From NCBI RefSeq assembly GCF_029350975.1, contig NZ_JARKMR010000004.1, positions 1 to 64,000 on the forward strand: 64,000 nucleotides of DNA, read 5' to 3'. This DNA comes from Maribacter zhoushanensis (GTDB taxonomy: Bacteria > Bacteroidota > Bacteroidia > Flavobacteriales > Flavobacteriaceae). The notes below the pieces were generated by a model. It was given only the letters and a program-made list of their open reading frames with translations, had not been told where the DNA came from and did no database searches. The position numbers were made by a program, and so were the translations under genes. Positions 27,130 through 36,610 of this stretch are shown here, one piece after another (position 1 is the first letter of the stretch; the number at the start of each line of letters is the position of its first letter).

Positions 27130-28457
27130 TCTGCAAGGGGAATAAAAATCTCAAAAACAGCACCATTACCTAAAGAACTCTCTACCCTAACTTGACCGTT
27201 ATGGGTAGTAACAATACGTTTTACAATGGCGAGTCCAATTCCGGTACCTTGATATTCTTCATCGTTATGTAGACGCTGAAAAATTTCAAATACTTTGTTT
27301 TCATATTTTTGATCGAACCCAATACCGTTATCAGATACCATAATTCTAGAATAACGCTTGTCTTCCGCTAAATCCATTTCAGGGTAATCAGCACCATTTA
27401 CAATCTTGCCACTTACCTTAATTACAGGTTTGTCTTCCTTTTTAGTAAATTTAATAGCGTTAGTGAACAGATTAAACAACAGCTGCTTAAACTGTATAGG
27501 TCTCACCGTAATTTCACAGTCTTTTGGTATCCGTAATGCCGTTTTGTGCTGCTTAAGTTCTTCGCTTAAAACATCTTTTACATCTAAGACCAAGTCCTTT
27601 AAGGAAACCGTTGTTAAACTATTATCAATAGTCTCTGTTGCACCATAGGTTAACAAATCTTGAATAAGGTCTCTCATACGAGCTGCAGACCTATCAATTC
27701 TCTCTAATTTATGTTTACCGGCTTCTGACAGATTATTAAACTCATTATCACTAACCTGAGAAATGAACATTTGTATTTTGCGCAGAGGCTCTTGCAAATC
27801 ATGACTACAGATATGGTTAAAAGATTCCAAATCATTAATCATAAGTTCTAACTTAATCGTTTTGATTTCCAGCTGATTGGTTCGTTGAAAAACCTTTTTC
27901 TCTAATTTTTTAGAGAATTTCTTCAATTTCTTATGTGCTCTTTCTAATTCTAATTTGTTCTTTCTTAGTTCTAATAAGTTAATGACCTGTTCAGAAAGAA
28001 TATTTAGAGATTCTTTCTGGCTATCGGTTAATTTTCTGGGCTTACTGTCTATTACACATAAGGTACCTAATGGAAGACCGTTAGCCGTTTTTAAAGGAAT
28101 ACCTGCATAAAAAGCAATATTAGGGTCGCCAGTAACCAATGGGTTATCATAGAAGCGTTCATCTTGGCGTGCATCTTCTGTAATAAAGATCGACTCTTCA
28201 CTAACAATGGCATGTGCACAAAAAGCATCTTCTATAGGAGTTTCTGAAACACCTAGACCGTAGTGAGATTTAAACCATTGACGCTTATCATCAAGCAAGG
28301 TGATTAATGAAATGGGCGTCTGACAAATTTCTGCTGCAAGTTTGGTTAGATTATCATAATCGTTCTCCGGCAAAGTATCTAGAATAGAATACGAATCAAG
28401 AAGCGCTAATCTCTCTTTTTCCCTTTCATGAATTTTAGCTTTTTTATTTATACTCAT
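27111..28457 (-). CDS. GAF-domain sensor histidine kinase
   Basis: This 448-residue kinase has a GAF domain (about 25-165, with [19 protein letters not shown]) and a coiled-coil helix (165-210). The phosphoacceptor motif is [12 protein letters not shown] with His219. The ATPase domain has N-box [14 protein letters not shown]1 SDNGIGF and G2 [12 protein letters not shown]. There is no membrane segment, so it is cytosolic. No response regulator lies beside it. Its 3' end overlaps the deaminase gene, from the other strand, by 19 bp. Confidence 0.88.
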   Translation of the reverse strand: MSINKKAKIHEREKERLALLDSYSILDTLPENDYDNLTKLAAEICQTPISLITLLDDKRQWFKSHYGLGVSETPIEDAFCAHAIVSEESIFITEDARQDERFYDNPLVTGDPNIAFYAGIPLKTANGLPLGTLCVIDSKPRKLTDSQKESLNILSEQVINLLELRKNKLELERAHKKLKKFSKKLEKKVFQRTNQLEIKTIKLELMINDLESFNHICSHDLQEPLRKIQMFISQVSDNEFNNLSEAGKHKLERIDRSAARMRDLIQDLLTYGATETIDNSLTTVSLKDLVLDVKDVLSEELKQHKTALRIPKDCEITVRPIQFKQLLFNLFTNAIKFTKKEDKPVIKVSGKIVNGADYPEMDLAEDKRYSRIMVSDNGIGFDQKYENKVFEIFQRLHNDEEYQGTGIGLAIVKRIVTTHNGQVRVESSLGNGAVFEIFIPLADQSVLK

Positions 28458-28656
28458 CGTCTAGGAGAAAACTATTGATTGAATTATTATTTAATTGATA
28501 AAAGAGCTTTCAATTTAAGTGAAATTAATGACTTTAAAGTAAGAATTATACAAATATCAATTTCCAATATTTCAATCAACTAGGAGTTAAAATATCATTT
28601 TCTTTTGAAAATCTATTTTGTTTAATTAATTTTGAATAAGATTAAACATTAATAAA

Positions 28657-28884
28657 ATGGATATTTTAAAAGAAGCCCAAATATTTGAAAATGCAAAAAT
28701 GAGTCACATGTCTACTAGTGACAGAGTAGTTGCCTCTAGAGAAGCCAAAAGATTAATTTTAGCAATTAACGAGATTTATAAGAAAAAAAAAGATGTTAGT
28801 CTTATGGATATTATGAAACGTTTAACCGTAAAGAAAAAAAGAATAGACAAAAGATTAAAAGGAAGAGTAGATACAGGAATTTAA
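28657..28884 (+). CDS. Small hypothetical protein (75 aa)
   Basis: The protein is short, basic and predicted helical: MDILKEAQIFENAKMSHMST, then REAKRLILAINEIYKKKKDV and a C-terminal KKKRIDKRLKGRV. The arrangement of a helix pair ending in a Lys/Arg cluster suggests nucleic-acid contact, but this is only a guess. It is divergent from the kinase gene and has a 170-bp AT-rich gap downstream before the pterin genes. It looks like a conserved flavobacterial small protein; no family is known to me. Confidence 0.45.
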   Translation: MDILKEAQIFENAKMSHMSTSDRVVASREAKRLILAINEIYKKKKDVSLMDIMKRLTVKKKRIDKRLKGRVDTGI

Positions 28885-29061
28885 AATTAAAGAAATGTTC
28901 TAAGACATTTAAAAATATGTTGCATTGAACCGTCACCATTGTCTTCAATATATGGATTTTTAAAGCCTATCTATTAAAATTGGACACATGGAGAATTTTT
29001 AAAGATAAAATTCATTCGAATTCAGCCTTTAATTATCCCTCATTAGAACAAATATAATTAC

Positions 29062-29472
29062 ATGAATAAAATAGCGATTACAAGATGTGAACATTTTAAT
29101 GCCGCGCATAGACTACATAATGCCAAATGGAGCGAAGAAAAAAACAAGGAGATTTTTGGAAAATGTAACAACCCAAATTTTCACGGTCACAATTACGAAT
29201 TAGAGGTAAAAATTATTGGGTATTGTGATGAAGAAACCGGTTATGTAATAGATACAAAAATCTTATCAGATTTAATAGAAGATAAAATTTTAAAGAGGTT
29301 TGATCACAAAAACTTAAACTTAGACACAGAAGAGTTTAAAACATTAAACCCTACCGTTGAAAACATAGCCATTGTTATTTATGAAATATTAAGGCAAGAC
29401 ATTGAAGAACAATTAGAATTAAAGATAAAATTATATGAAACACCAAGAAACTATGTTGAATACCCTTATTAA
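29062..29472 (+). CDS. 6-pyruvoyl-tetrahydropterin synthase / QueD-family protein
   Basis: The 136-residue protein has the zinc-binding HFNAAHRL (12-19), FGKCNNPNFHGHNYELEV with catalytic Cys and HGH, and FDHKNLNLD and NPTVENIA later. This is the T-fold family that makes pyruvoyl- or carboxy-tetrahydropterin. The full NPTxEN substrate-binding motif is present. Because it overlaps the next gene, folE, which makes its substrate dihydroneopterin triphosphate, a tetrahydropterin role is more likely than preQ0 synthesis. A ATG start follows an AT-rich leader. Confidence 0.85.
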   Translation: MNKIAITRCEHFNAAHRLHNAKWSEEKNKEIFGKCNNPNFHGHNYELEVKIIGYCDEETGYVIDTKILSDLIEDKILKRFDHKNLNLDTEEFKTLNPTVENIAIVIYEILRQDIEEQLELKIKLYETPRNYVEYPY

Positions 29473-30133
29473 AGAAAATAATCTAAACGGATTTTCTGAC
29501 GAAGAAATTGGTGACGACCATATATACACAGGTCTTGAAACACCCATGAAAAAAGATGCATTCTTATTGTCAGATGAAGAGAAAAAGATACAAATTGAAG
29601 GTTTATTTTCTCAAATAATGGATGTTATGGGACTTGATCTTAACGATGACTCGTTAAGTGGAACTCCAAAAAGAGTAGCTAAAATGTATATAGAAGAAAT
29701 ATTCTCTGGTTTAAACCCAAATAACAAACCTAAAATTGCTCTTTTTGAAAACAAATATCAATACAATCAAATGTTGGTTGAAAAAGATATTACCTTCTAT
29801 TCTAACTGTGAACACCATTTTGTACCAATCATAGGCAAAGCACATATTGCCTACATATCATCAGGTAAGGTAATCGGGCTATCTAAACTTAATAGAATTG
29901 TTCAGTATTATGCCAAAAGACCTCAAGTACAAGAACGTTTAACAAACCAAATAGCAGCCGAATTAAGCAATATACTAGATACAAAAGATGTTGCGGTAAT
30001 AATTGACGCTAAGCATTTGTGTGTATCGTCTCGTGGTATAAAAGATGACACATCTGCTACCGTAACTTCTTTTTATGGTGGTGTTTTCAACGAAGCTTCA
30101 AAAGTTGCCGAATTACAAAATTATTTAAAGTAA
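29453..30133 (+). CDS. folE: GTP cyclohydrolase I
   Basis: The enzyme makes dihydroneopterin triphosphate from GTP. The conserved catalytic half includes LSGTPKRVAKMYIEEIFSGL, FYSNCEHHFVPIIGKAHIAY (zinc Cys-Glu-His-His), GLSKLNRIVQYYAKRPQVQE and KHLCVSSRGIKD with the second Cys ligand. The likely start is ATG 29453 (MLNTLIKENN), which gives 226 residues; ATG 29435 lies deeper inside the synthase gene. The start overlaps the synthase stop by 20 bp, so the two are translationally coupled. Confidence 0.92.
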   Translation: MLNTLIKENNLNGFSDEEIGDDHIYTGLETPMKKDAFLLSDEEKKIQIEGLFSQIMDVMGLDLNDDSLSGTPKRVAKMYIEEIFSGLNPNNKPKIALFENKYQYNQMLVEKDITFYSNCEHHFVPIIGKAHIAYISSGKVIGLSKLNRIVQYYAKRPQVQERLTNQIAAELSNILDTKDVAVIIDAKHLCVSSRGIKDDTSATVTSFYGGVFNEASKVAELQNYLK

Positions 30134-30232
30134 CGGGTATCTAGTATAGAAAAACTTAGAAATCACACAGACAAACAACAAACGGAAGTATTTATTTAAA
30201 ACTATAATTGCCCATCGCTACTTTAATTATAA

Positions 30233-30757
30233 ATGAAAAAAATCCTCAAAGCCAAAATTTTTAGTTCTGCCAAACAAGTTGAAACTAAATCATCCATATA
30301 TGATTTAAAAATCAACTCCATTATTGGTGAAAATGTTGATTTAAAAAACTTTAAAGACAAGTATGTTCTGTTCGTCAATGTGGCATCAGAATGTGGTTTC
30401 ACCAGTCAATACAAAGAACTACAAAAACTATATGAAACCTTTGAGGATTTAATTGTCATAGGTATACCCTGCAACCAGTTTGGTGGTCAAGAACCTGGGT
30501 CAAATAATGAAATCGTTTCATTTTGCGAACGTAATTATGGCGTAGATTTTTTACTAACAGAAAAAGTTGATGTCAAAGGAAGTAACCAGCATGAATTATA
30601 TAAATGGCTTACTAAAAAAGAGTTAAATGGTAAAAAAAGCTCAACCGTTAAATGGAATTTTCAAAAATATTTAATCAACAAGAATGGTGATTTAATTGAT
30701 TATTTCTATTCTACAACTAAGCCATTAAGTTCAAAAATAACCAAGCATTTAAAATGA
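30233..30757 (+). CDS. Glutathione/thiol peroxidase (Cys type)
   Basis: The 174-residue protein has the peroxidatic Cys in VASECGFTSQY, the family motif CNQFGGQEPGSN with Gln, and VKWNFQKYLI with Trp and Asn of the catalytic tetrad. It has the usual selenocysteine replaced by Cys and should reduce peroxides with thioredoxin or another thiol. A 35-residue N-terminal extension (MKKILKAKIFSSAKQ) is not a clear signal peptide. A small membrane protein gene follows with a 4-bp ATGA overlap. Confidence 0.85.
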   Translation: MKKILKAKIFSSAKQVETKSSIYDLKINSIIGENVDLKNFKDKYVLFVNVASECGFTSQYKELQKLYETFEDLIVIGIPCNQFGGQEPGSNNEIVSFCERNYGVDFLLTEKVDVKGSNQHELYKWLTKKELNGKKSSTVKWNFQKYLINKNGDLIDYFYSTTKPLSSKITKHLK

Positions 30758-31164
30758 TTGCAACTTGTAACTTACTTGTTGATTTTGGCTTAGTTATATT
30801 AATTTGGATAGTTCAATTAATTTTCTACCCAAGCTTTTTATACTATTCAAAAGATTATTTAGTCATATGGCATAAAAAATACACGAAACTAATTGCAGTT
30901 ATAGTAGGCCCCTTAATGACCATACAACTTATTTTTTCAATTTATTTTAGTTTTATCAATACAGAAATCTATCAATTGGCTAAACTTATAGCTATAATAA
31001 CTGTGTGGCTCATAACAATGTTAATTTTTGTACCGCTACATCAACGTATTACCACTAATAATTTTACTGATTCAACTTTACTATCCTTGTCAAACAAAAA
31101 TTGGTCAAGAACTATATTGTGGACCGGTATATTTGTAACAGAGTTTATTTTTGGTCAAAACTAA
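30754..31164 (+). CDS. Four-helix membrane protein
   Basis: This 136-residue protein has four predicted membrane helices: VDFGLVILIWIVQLIFYPSF, IAVIVGPLMTIQLIFSIYF, LIAIITVWLITMLIFVPLHQ and a last near residues 118-134. The pattern with FVPLHQRI recalls small DUF1772-like proteins, but the match is loose. It overlaps the peroxidase gene by 4 bp (ATGA), so it belongs to the same transcript. Its role in the pterin-peroxidase-photolyase group is unknown. Confidence 0.55.
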   Translation: MIATCNLLVDFGLVILIWIVQLIFYPSFLYYSKDYLVIWHKKYTKLIAVIVGPLMTIQLIFSIYFSFINTEIYQLAKLIAIITVWLITMLIFVPLHQRITTNNFTDSTLLSLSNKNWSRTILWTGIFVTEFIFGQN

Positions 31165-31212
31165 ATGTATTAGAAGTTACATTGGCGACAAAGCATTAAT
31201 AAATCGTAGACT

Positions 31213-32670
31213 TTAATTATGATTTACATGTGTGTTTAATATCCGATTATTATCTTTTTTAACTGAAGGGTCACTTCTATGGTTCCATATTTTCTCTCGC
31301 GCAAACTTTGAACTTTCTACCAAATCCACAATAGGAGCAGGATAATGTTCTCCTATGATTACACCACAAAAAGATTGTTCTAAAGAAGTCATCTTCCAAG
31401 GTTCATGTATGTGAATTACGGGGACATTAGTCAATTCCGGAATCCATTTTTTTATAAAAACACCATCCTTATCATGCTCTTCAGAATTCTTTACAGGATT
31501 ATACAAACGTATTGTATTAACCCCTGTTGTTCCCGCTTGCATTTGAAATTGAGGGTAATGTATACCAGGTTCATAATCTAAAAACAAGCGTGCTAAATGA
31601 TACACCCCGTCCCTCCAATCTTGATCAAGGTTAAACGTAAAAAAAGAAACTAGCATGGCACGCATTCTAAAATTTATCCATCCTGTTTCCTCTAAAGCCC
31701 TCATACAAGCATCTATCAATGGGTAACCAGTTAATCCTAATTTCCAAGCTTTTATGTAAACGTCATTCCTTTTGTGTTCCAGTAACTCAAACCCCTTATT
31801 TATACAAGATTTCTCGTAAGAGCAATCCATTTCAAACTTTTGAATAAAATGGCATCGCCAAAACAACCTAGTTAACATTGCAGAAAAAGCTTTGTCATAT
31901 TTGGTGCCATTTGGATGAGTACCTACAAACTGAAAAACTTGTCTTATACTCAAGTTACCCCAAGCCAAATATGGAGATAACCTACTACACCCTTTTCTAC
32001 TTTCAAGAGGTTTTGAAATGTGTTTTTGATAATTACGACCTCTATTGACTACAAATGAATTTAAATATCTAAAAGCGTTTACCTCCCCGGCAGGTTGAAT
32101 ATTAGTTTGCTCACTTTTTAATTTATCCTTAAAATTTTCAGGTAAAACAAAAGGATGATTCAACACCGCTAGGTTAGATACAGAATAGACATTCTTAATA
32201 ATTGGTTCATGCATCTTTCTATGCCATTTTTCTTCCCAATCTTTTCTATTCTTAATACCTCTTAAAATTCCATCGCGTTGAAACTCGTACCAATGAACAT
32301 GATTTTTTCTGCATAGAACCTTCACCAATTTATCTCGCTCCCAAGTCAAAAGAATACCACTTTCACGATAACTATAAAGCGAGTTTATATCATAATTACC
32401 CATTAGATATTTAAAAATATCTTTTGCTTCACCATAAAACAAATTCACTTTTCTATTAAAAGCTTTTAACGTTTGATCTAGTGTTGCTATCGATTTATAA
32501 ACAAAGCGTAAATGCCTTAAACTAGTGTCTGGATAACGTATTATAGAAGGCTCAAATAGATAAATAATTAAATAAGGCAGACCAGATTCTTCAGCTTTAA
32601 GTAAGGGTTCATGATCTTGAGAACGTAAATCACGCTTTAACCATACTAAATTTATCTTCTTTTTATGCAA
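31213..32670 (-). CDS. Deoxyribodipyrimidine photolyase / cryptochrome
   Basis: The 485-residue protein has the N-terminal alpha/beta antenna domain (NLVWLKRDLRSQDHEPLLKA). The helical FAD domain follows, with GCSRLSPYLAWGNLSIRQVF, GLTGYPLIDACMRALEETGW, NFRMRAMLVSFFTFNLDQDW and a C-terminal NPVKNSEEHDKDGVFIKKW. It binds FAD and probably repairs UV lesions, although a photoreceptor role cannot be excluded. It is convergent with the pterin/peroxidase genes, which could supply folate-type antenna cofactor. I cannot assign the exact subclass. Confidence 0.85.
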   Translation of the reverse strand: MHKKKINLVWLKRDLRSQDHEPLLKAEESGLPYLIIYLFEPSIIRYPDTSLRHLRFVYKSIATLDQTLKAFNRKVNLFYGEAKDIFKYLMGNYDINSLYSYRESGILLTWERDKLVKVLCRKNHVHWYEFQRDGILRGIKNRKDWEEKWHRKMHEPIIKNVYSVSNLAVLNHPFVLPENFKDKLKSEQTNIQPAGEVNAFRYLNSFVVNRGRNYQKHISKPLESRKGCSRLSPYLAWGNLSIRQVFQFVGTHPNGTKYDKAFSAMLTRLFWRCHFIQKFEMDCSYEKSCINKGFELLEHKRNDVYIKAWKLGLTGYPLIDACMRALEETGWINFRMRAMLVSFFTFNLDQDWRDGVYHLARLFLDYEPGIHYPQFQMQAGTTGVNTIRLYNPVKNSEEHDKDGVFIKKWIPELTNVPVIHIHEPWKMTSLEQSFCGVIIGEHYPAPIVDLVESSKFAREKIWNHRSDPSVKKDNNRILNTHVNHN

Positions 32671-33005
32671 CTCTTAAATTTTAAATAAAACAAACGAATT
32701 GAACACCAAAGCATTAAGTAATAAGAGATGTACTTTCAAACTTAAAAAAGTAGTGTGTTCAACGTAGTCAAGATACAATTATGTTTATTCAAAATTAAAT
32801 ATTATTAAACAAAAAATTAAATACACAGTACTAAAAAAGGCGCAAAACTAAATTTTGTAGTTCATCTTAAGAAAATACAAAAGCTAATTCTGTTTATTAA
32901 AAACGAGAATAATATGCTTCCCCACTTTAAAATCTAAATATCAGAACAACCAAAGCCACTATTTAAAGGTTTCTAAATAACACCCAAAATATCATAAAAA
33001 AGAAA

Positions 33006-33033
33006 AAGCTCAATATCATATGATATTGAGCTT
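33006..33033 (-). terminator. Probable original terminator of tRNA-Ser, now displaced
   Basis: The 14-base half AAGCTCAATATCAT is followed by its exact reverse complement, forming a 28-bp palindrome. On the minus strand it is followed by a run of five T. It lies 8 bp from the left attachment repeat. Its strand and position are what one expects of the terminator of the minus-strand tRNA-Ser before the element was inserted. Confidence 0.6.
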
Positions 33034-33041
33034 AACTTTAT

Positions 33042-33056
33042 GCGGAGAAAGAGGGA
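33042..33056 (+). repeat. Left attachment site (tRNA-Ser 3'-end fragment)
   Basis: GCGGAGAAAGAGGGA is identical to 42679-42693, the 3' end of the tRNA-Ser gene plus one base. The identity stops exactly after GGGA, so this is a 15-bp direct repeat marking the far end of the integrated element. Confidence 0.75.
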
Positions 33057-33185
33057 ACGCTTACTCAAAAAATACATATATTCACGAATATCGATATAGC
33101 TACTAAAGTACAACATTTACAATACTTTACTTATTTAAACCTTAAACATACTATTTGAATAAGCTTGTATGTATTTAAATATATT

Positions 33186-33227
33186 TGTACGACACCGTAC
33201 AAGTATCGTACATATGGATTATCTTTG
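33186..33227 (+). promoter_or_regulatory. Integrase promoter with inverted repeat TGTACGA/TCGTACA
   Basis: A 7-bp inverted repeat lies at 33186-33192 and 33206-33212, with a further CCGTACAA in between. A TATCTTTG box fitting the Bacteroidota -7 consensus is at 33220-33227, 17 bp before the integrase ATG. Similar (T/C)CGTACAA words recur at 42574-42621 near the other end. They could be integrase arm-type sites or an operator. Confidence 0.45.
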
Positions 33228-33244
33228 AATAAACAGAAAATTCT

Positions 33245-34513
33245 ATGGCGTCTATTAATTTTCTATACCGTTCCACAAAGGTTAGAGCTCCACTAAACAT
33301 TAGACTTCTTTATCGAACTACAGAAAACGACACTACCACTGACCACGTGCTAGGAGCTAAAATAAATTTAATAGTTTCAAAACATTACTGGACAAAGGAA
33401 CACTCGCTGAAAAGAGTAAGAGATATTGAAATTGCAAACAGGCAGACTGAAACAAACAATGAATTAAATAAGATAGAGAATCATGTTCTTACAAACTTTG
33501 AGAAAACAAATTCTAAAATATTAGATAAGAATTGGTTAAAATCTGTTATTGAAGAATACTACAACCCGAAAGAACTTACAAAAGTTAAAATACCAAATGA
33601 TTTAGTAAACTTCATAGGTTATTACATTGAACACAAGGAAGGAGAAATAACAAAATCCTCAGTAACCAAATACAATGTGATAAAACATAAAATGCAAAGG
33701 CTAGAAGAATATCGAGGTCACACTATCTACATCAACGAAATTGGAGAGGATTTTAAAGATGAGTTCGTTAACTACTACCGTTTGGAAAACTATGCTCAAA
33801 ACACAATGCAAAGGGAATTAGGCATTGTAAAGACATTTTGTAAACAAGCAAAAAGATTAGGTATTGAAACACATACTCAATTAGATGATTTGAAACTAAA
33901 AAAAGAAAAAAGTTTACCATTATACTTGGACTTTGACGAACTTAATAAAATTGAAAATTTGAAAGATTTACCTGATTATTTAGACAATGCCAGGGATTGG
34001 TTGATTGTATCATCTTTTACCGGACAAAGAATTTCCGATTTTATGAGATTTAACTCAGATATGATCAGAATAGAAGAAGGTAAAAGCTTACTAGAATTTA
34101 CACAACAAAAAACAAAAAAACTAATGACAATTCCTTTACATGAAAAGGTTACGAATGTACTGGACAAGAGAAAAGGTCAGTTTCCTAGAAGAATATCAGA
34201 CCAGAGGTATAACGATTATATCAAACAGGTATGCGAAAAAGCAGAATTGAAAAGTAAAATACAAGGTAAAATTCAAAAAAACATTTCTAAAGAAAAAGAT
34301 ATTTCAAAAATGAGAAGTGTAACCGGAGAGTTTGAGAAATGGGAACTTGTAACCAGTCATATTGGACGCAGATCATTTGCAACTAATTTTTATGGAAAAA
34401 TCCCCACTAACTATCTAATCTATGTTACAGGGCATAGTTCAGAATCAATGTTTTTAAATTATATAGGTAAGAGTAACAAGGATATGGCTATGGAATTAAT
34501 CAAATATTTTTAA
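33245..34513 (+). CDS. Tyrosine-type site-specific integrase
   Basis: The 422-residue recombinase has a SAM-like core-binding domain (about 110-215) and a catalytic domain. Arg262 is in SSFTGQRISDF, His372-x-x-Arg375 in TSHIGRRSFATNFYG, His397 in VTGHSSESM and nucleophile Tyr406 in FLNYIGK. It has the layout of Bacteroidota integrases of tRNA-targeting islands. It lies 190 bp inside the left attachment repeat, and I infer that it integrated the element into tRNA-Ser. Confidence 0.9.
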   Translation: MASINFLYRSTKVRAPLNIRLLYRTTENDTTTDHVLGAKINLIVSKHYWTKEHSLKRVRDIEIANRQTETNNELNKIENHVLTNFEKTNSKILDKNWLKSVIEEYYNPKELTKVKIPNDLVNFIGYYIEHKEGEITKSSVTKYNVIKHKMQRLEEYRGHTIYINEIGEDFKDEFVNYYRLENYAQNTMQRELGIVKTFCKQAKRLGIETHTQLDDLKLKKEKSLPLYLDFDELNKIENLKDLPDYLDNARDWLIVSSFTGQRISDFMRFNSDMIRIEEGKSLLEFTQQKTKKLMTIPLHEKVTNVLDKRKGQFPRRISDQRYNDYIKQVCEKAELKSKIQGKIQKNISKEKDISKMRSVTGEFEKWELVTSHIGRRSFATNFYGKIPTNYLIYVTGHSSESMFLNYIGKSNKDMAMELIKYF

Positions 34514-34545
34514 AATATAACCTCCCTAACAAACTAAGTAGATAA

Positions 34546-35778
34546 ATGAATTACAATCCGGATTTTGAAAAGGCTTTAAAGGATTACCAAGTTAATCAGG
34601 ATTATACAGTGGAACCATTTGCAGAGCCATTCAGAAAAGAGCAATACGATATAGCGAAAAATACCTTAGACAATTATTTAGAAGGTTTCAAATACATTTA
34701 CAACAGACTTACCGACAACAATAAAGAAGAATTCAAATTTGACACACTGGACTACTTAAATAAAATTCAAAAATCTCAAACGTCAAGTAAATTCAAAAAT
34801 CTTTTTACTAAAATCACAATAGAAATAGAATCTTTTGAAGGTTATGACAGCTATTATATTCCTTTCGAAAAGGAATTATTCTCGATGGAAGATTTTAAAA
34901 ATTTAGCGATAATAGCCTGTAGTAAATTGCCGGGAGCTCTAGATTTTTTTCTAGCTGATAATGATGACAAATACGAATATAGGTTTTGGAATGAAGGCTT
35001 GATTTGTTATGACTATAAACTTAGGCTAAGCGCAATCTCTTCACAGATAAAATTATTGAATGAGTTTAAGCTTTCGATTAAAACTGATAAAGGCAATATT
35101 ATTCATTCAGAGATGATAGCAAAGTATTATTCCAATGGCTATAATGAAGGATTGATCCATTGGAAAAATGAATTAGCCTTAAATTTGAATCAGGACCCTT
35201 CCGAAACATATCTTAAAAGAATTAAACATTTTTATTTTAATGAGAATTTTGACTTACCAAGTGGCGTATTTTATCCTATAGGAAAAATTAGAGGGTGCAG
35301 TTTTGTAAAAGTTTTTGACTACGAAAAGATAAGTTTATATGGTATCAAAACTTTAGGATACTATACTTCAATCACAAATGAGATAGATAAATTTTTAAAA
35401 AAAATCAATAAAGAAATAATAATTTCAAGTAAGCAAACTGAGAAAGATATCGATTCTAAAAAAGAACTTATAGATTACTTTTTCAATTTAAATAATAAGT
35501 CAAAATGTTTACAAGAATTGAAAGAGGTTTTTAATACGGAAAAAGGTATTCAATTCGGTATTTTAATTGATCAACTTAAAGAATCACAAGTTTTGAAAAT
35601 TGGCAATCGAGAATTTAAAAATTTCCACGAATGTGCTCAATCTTTTTTCACTCAAAATATCGGCTCTAGAATTAGTGTTCGGGCTTATGTTGACAAAGGA
35701 CCAGAAACTTATCATGAAGAAATTGAAATAATTTCAATAAAACTTCTTCCAATTATTGCCAAGTACAGAACAAACTAA
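34546..35778 (+). CDS. Unknown cargo protein of the integrated element
   Basis: The 410-residue protein starts 32 bp after the integrase. It has no signal or membrane segment and no recognised domain. Visible features are an aromatic-rich N-terminal half (EGYDSYYIPFEKEL, DNDDKYEYRFWNEGLICYDY) and a central GVFYPIGKIRGCSFVKVFDY. The C-terminal part has TEKGIQFGILIDQLKES and IGSRISVRAYVDKG. The place next to an integrase is a common site for defence or fitness cargo, but nothing in the sequence says what it does. The ATG follows a purine-rich leader. Confidence 0.45.
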   Translation: MNYNPDFEKALKDYQVNQDYTVEPFAEPFRKEQYDIAKNTLDNYLEGFKYIYNRLTDNNKEEFKFDTLDYLNKIQKSQTSSKFKNLFTKITIEIESFEGYDSYYIPFEKELFSMEDFKNLAIIACSKLPGALDFFLADNDDKYEYRFWNEGLICYDYKLRLSAISSQIKLLNEFKLSIKTDKGNIIHSEMIAKYYSNGYNEGLIHWKNELALNLNQDPSETYLKRIKHFYFNENFDLPSGVFYPIGKIRGCSFVKVFDYEKISLYGIKTLGYYTSITNEIDKFLKKINKEIIISSKQTEKDIDSKKELIDYFFNLNNKSKCLQELKEVFNTEKGIQFGILIDQLKESQVLKIGNREFKNFHECAQSFFTQNIGSRISVRAYVDKGPETYHEEIEIISIKLLPIIAKYRTN

Positions 35779-35861
35779 TACAAATTACAGAAGTTACAAT
35801 TAGTTACACGTAACTTTATGTAATTGAATATCAGTGTTTTAGATTTTAATTCGCAATAGTT

Positions 35862-35889
35862 TTACCATGAATTTAAAAACCCATGGTAA
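35862..35889. promoter_or_regulatory. Inverted repeat over the start of the HTH gene
   Basis: TTACCATG at 35862-35869 and CATGGTAA at 35882-35889 form an 8-bp inverted repeat that covers the ATG at 35883. It could be a hairpin limiting translation or an operator for autoregulation by the encoded HTH protein. Confidence 0.3.
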
Positions 35890-36173
35890 TGAAAAACTCA
35901 ATTTTACTTCACGACCTAACACATGAACAGTTAGGAAATTTAATCGATGACAAATTAGTAAACCGACTAAAACAGCTTAAGAAAGATCTAGATAATAAGT
36001 CATCAAATGATGACCTATTGACCAGAGACGAAGCATGTGCTTTCCTTAAAATCGATTCAAGCACTCTTTGGTCATGGACCAATAAAGGCAAAATTATATC
36101 CTATGCCATTGGAGCTAGAAGATATTACAAGAGAAATGAATTAATAGAATCTTTGATTCCTGTAAAAAAATAA
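35883..36173 (+). CDS. HTH_17/MerR-like excisionase-type DNA-binding protein
   Basis: The 96-residue protein has a C-terminal helix-turn-helix: LLTRDEACAFLKIDSSTLWS, then WTNKGKIISYAIGARRYYKR. This matches excisionase/HTH_17-type proteins that control directionality of tyrosine integrases. The N-terminal 40 residues are a short coil (LVNRLKQLKKDLDNK). It starts at ATG 35883 inside an inverted repeat; ATG 35889 is an alternative. The gene is followed by the regulator gene after 5 bp. Confidence 0.65.
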   Translation: MVMKNSILLHDLTHEQLGNLIDDKLVNRLKQLKKDLDNKSSNDDLLTRDEACAFLKIDSSTLWSWTNKGKIISYAIGARRYYKRNELIESLIPVKK

Positions 36174-36178
36174 AGGCC

Positions 36179-36610
36179 ATGAGTATAAATAATACTATTG
36201 GCCTTAAATCGTTGGAGAGCGATCAGGTCAAAGATACGAATTTAGATTACCTCAATATACTAGAAAACAAACCATTTGCCACACGAAATCAATTAAGGAA
36301 TATTTATAAAGTCCAAAAGAAAACCCTTTCGGACAATATAAAACGTCTGAAAGTAGATGGATTGGTCAAAGGGGTACAAATCCGCCTACTTGCCAAGGAC
36401 GGTAAACAAAGGATTCAAGAAGTGTTCGACCTTAACGAAGTAATCGCCATCGGTTTTAGATTAAGGAGCGACACGGCTATTAAACTACAAAGATATGCCG
36501 CAAATAATCTGCAGGAACAACTGAAGATTAATCAAGCCAAAAATAAAAGCCTGGAGCTTGAAATAGGTCGTTTATGGAACAAAATGGATATTAAAGACCT
36601 CTACAGATGA
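36179..36610 (+). CDS. RhuM-like winged-helix regulatory protein
   Basis: The 143-residue protein has an N-terminal winged-helix-like part: ENKPFATRNQLRNIYKVQKK, then TLSDNIKRLKVDGLVKGVQI. A C-terminal segment, EVFDLNEVIAIGFRLRSDTA, matches the core of RhuM/KilA-type proteins, and a coiled helix closes it. The RhuM link is from the motif only. The gene overlaps the next by 4 bp, and likely belongs to an operon running to 37801. Confidence 0.5.
   Translation: MSINNTIGLKSLESDQVKDTNLDYLNILENKPFATRNQLRNIYKVQKKTLSDNIKRLKVDGLVKGVQIRLLAKDGKQRIQEVFDLNEVIAIGFRLRSDTAIKLQRYAANNLQEQLKINQAKNKSLELEIGRLWNKMDIKDLYR

Noticed and set aside
33245-34513. Integron integrase for the attC-like sites
   Set aside because: It is a tRNA-island-type integrase lying 27 kb away, inside its own attachment repeats. 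No IntI-specific insertion was seen.
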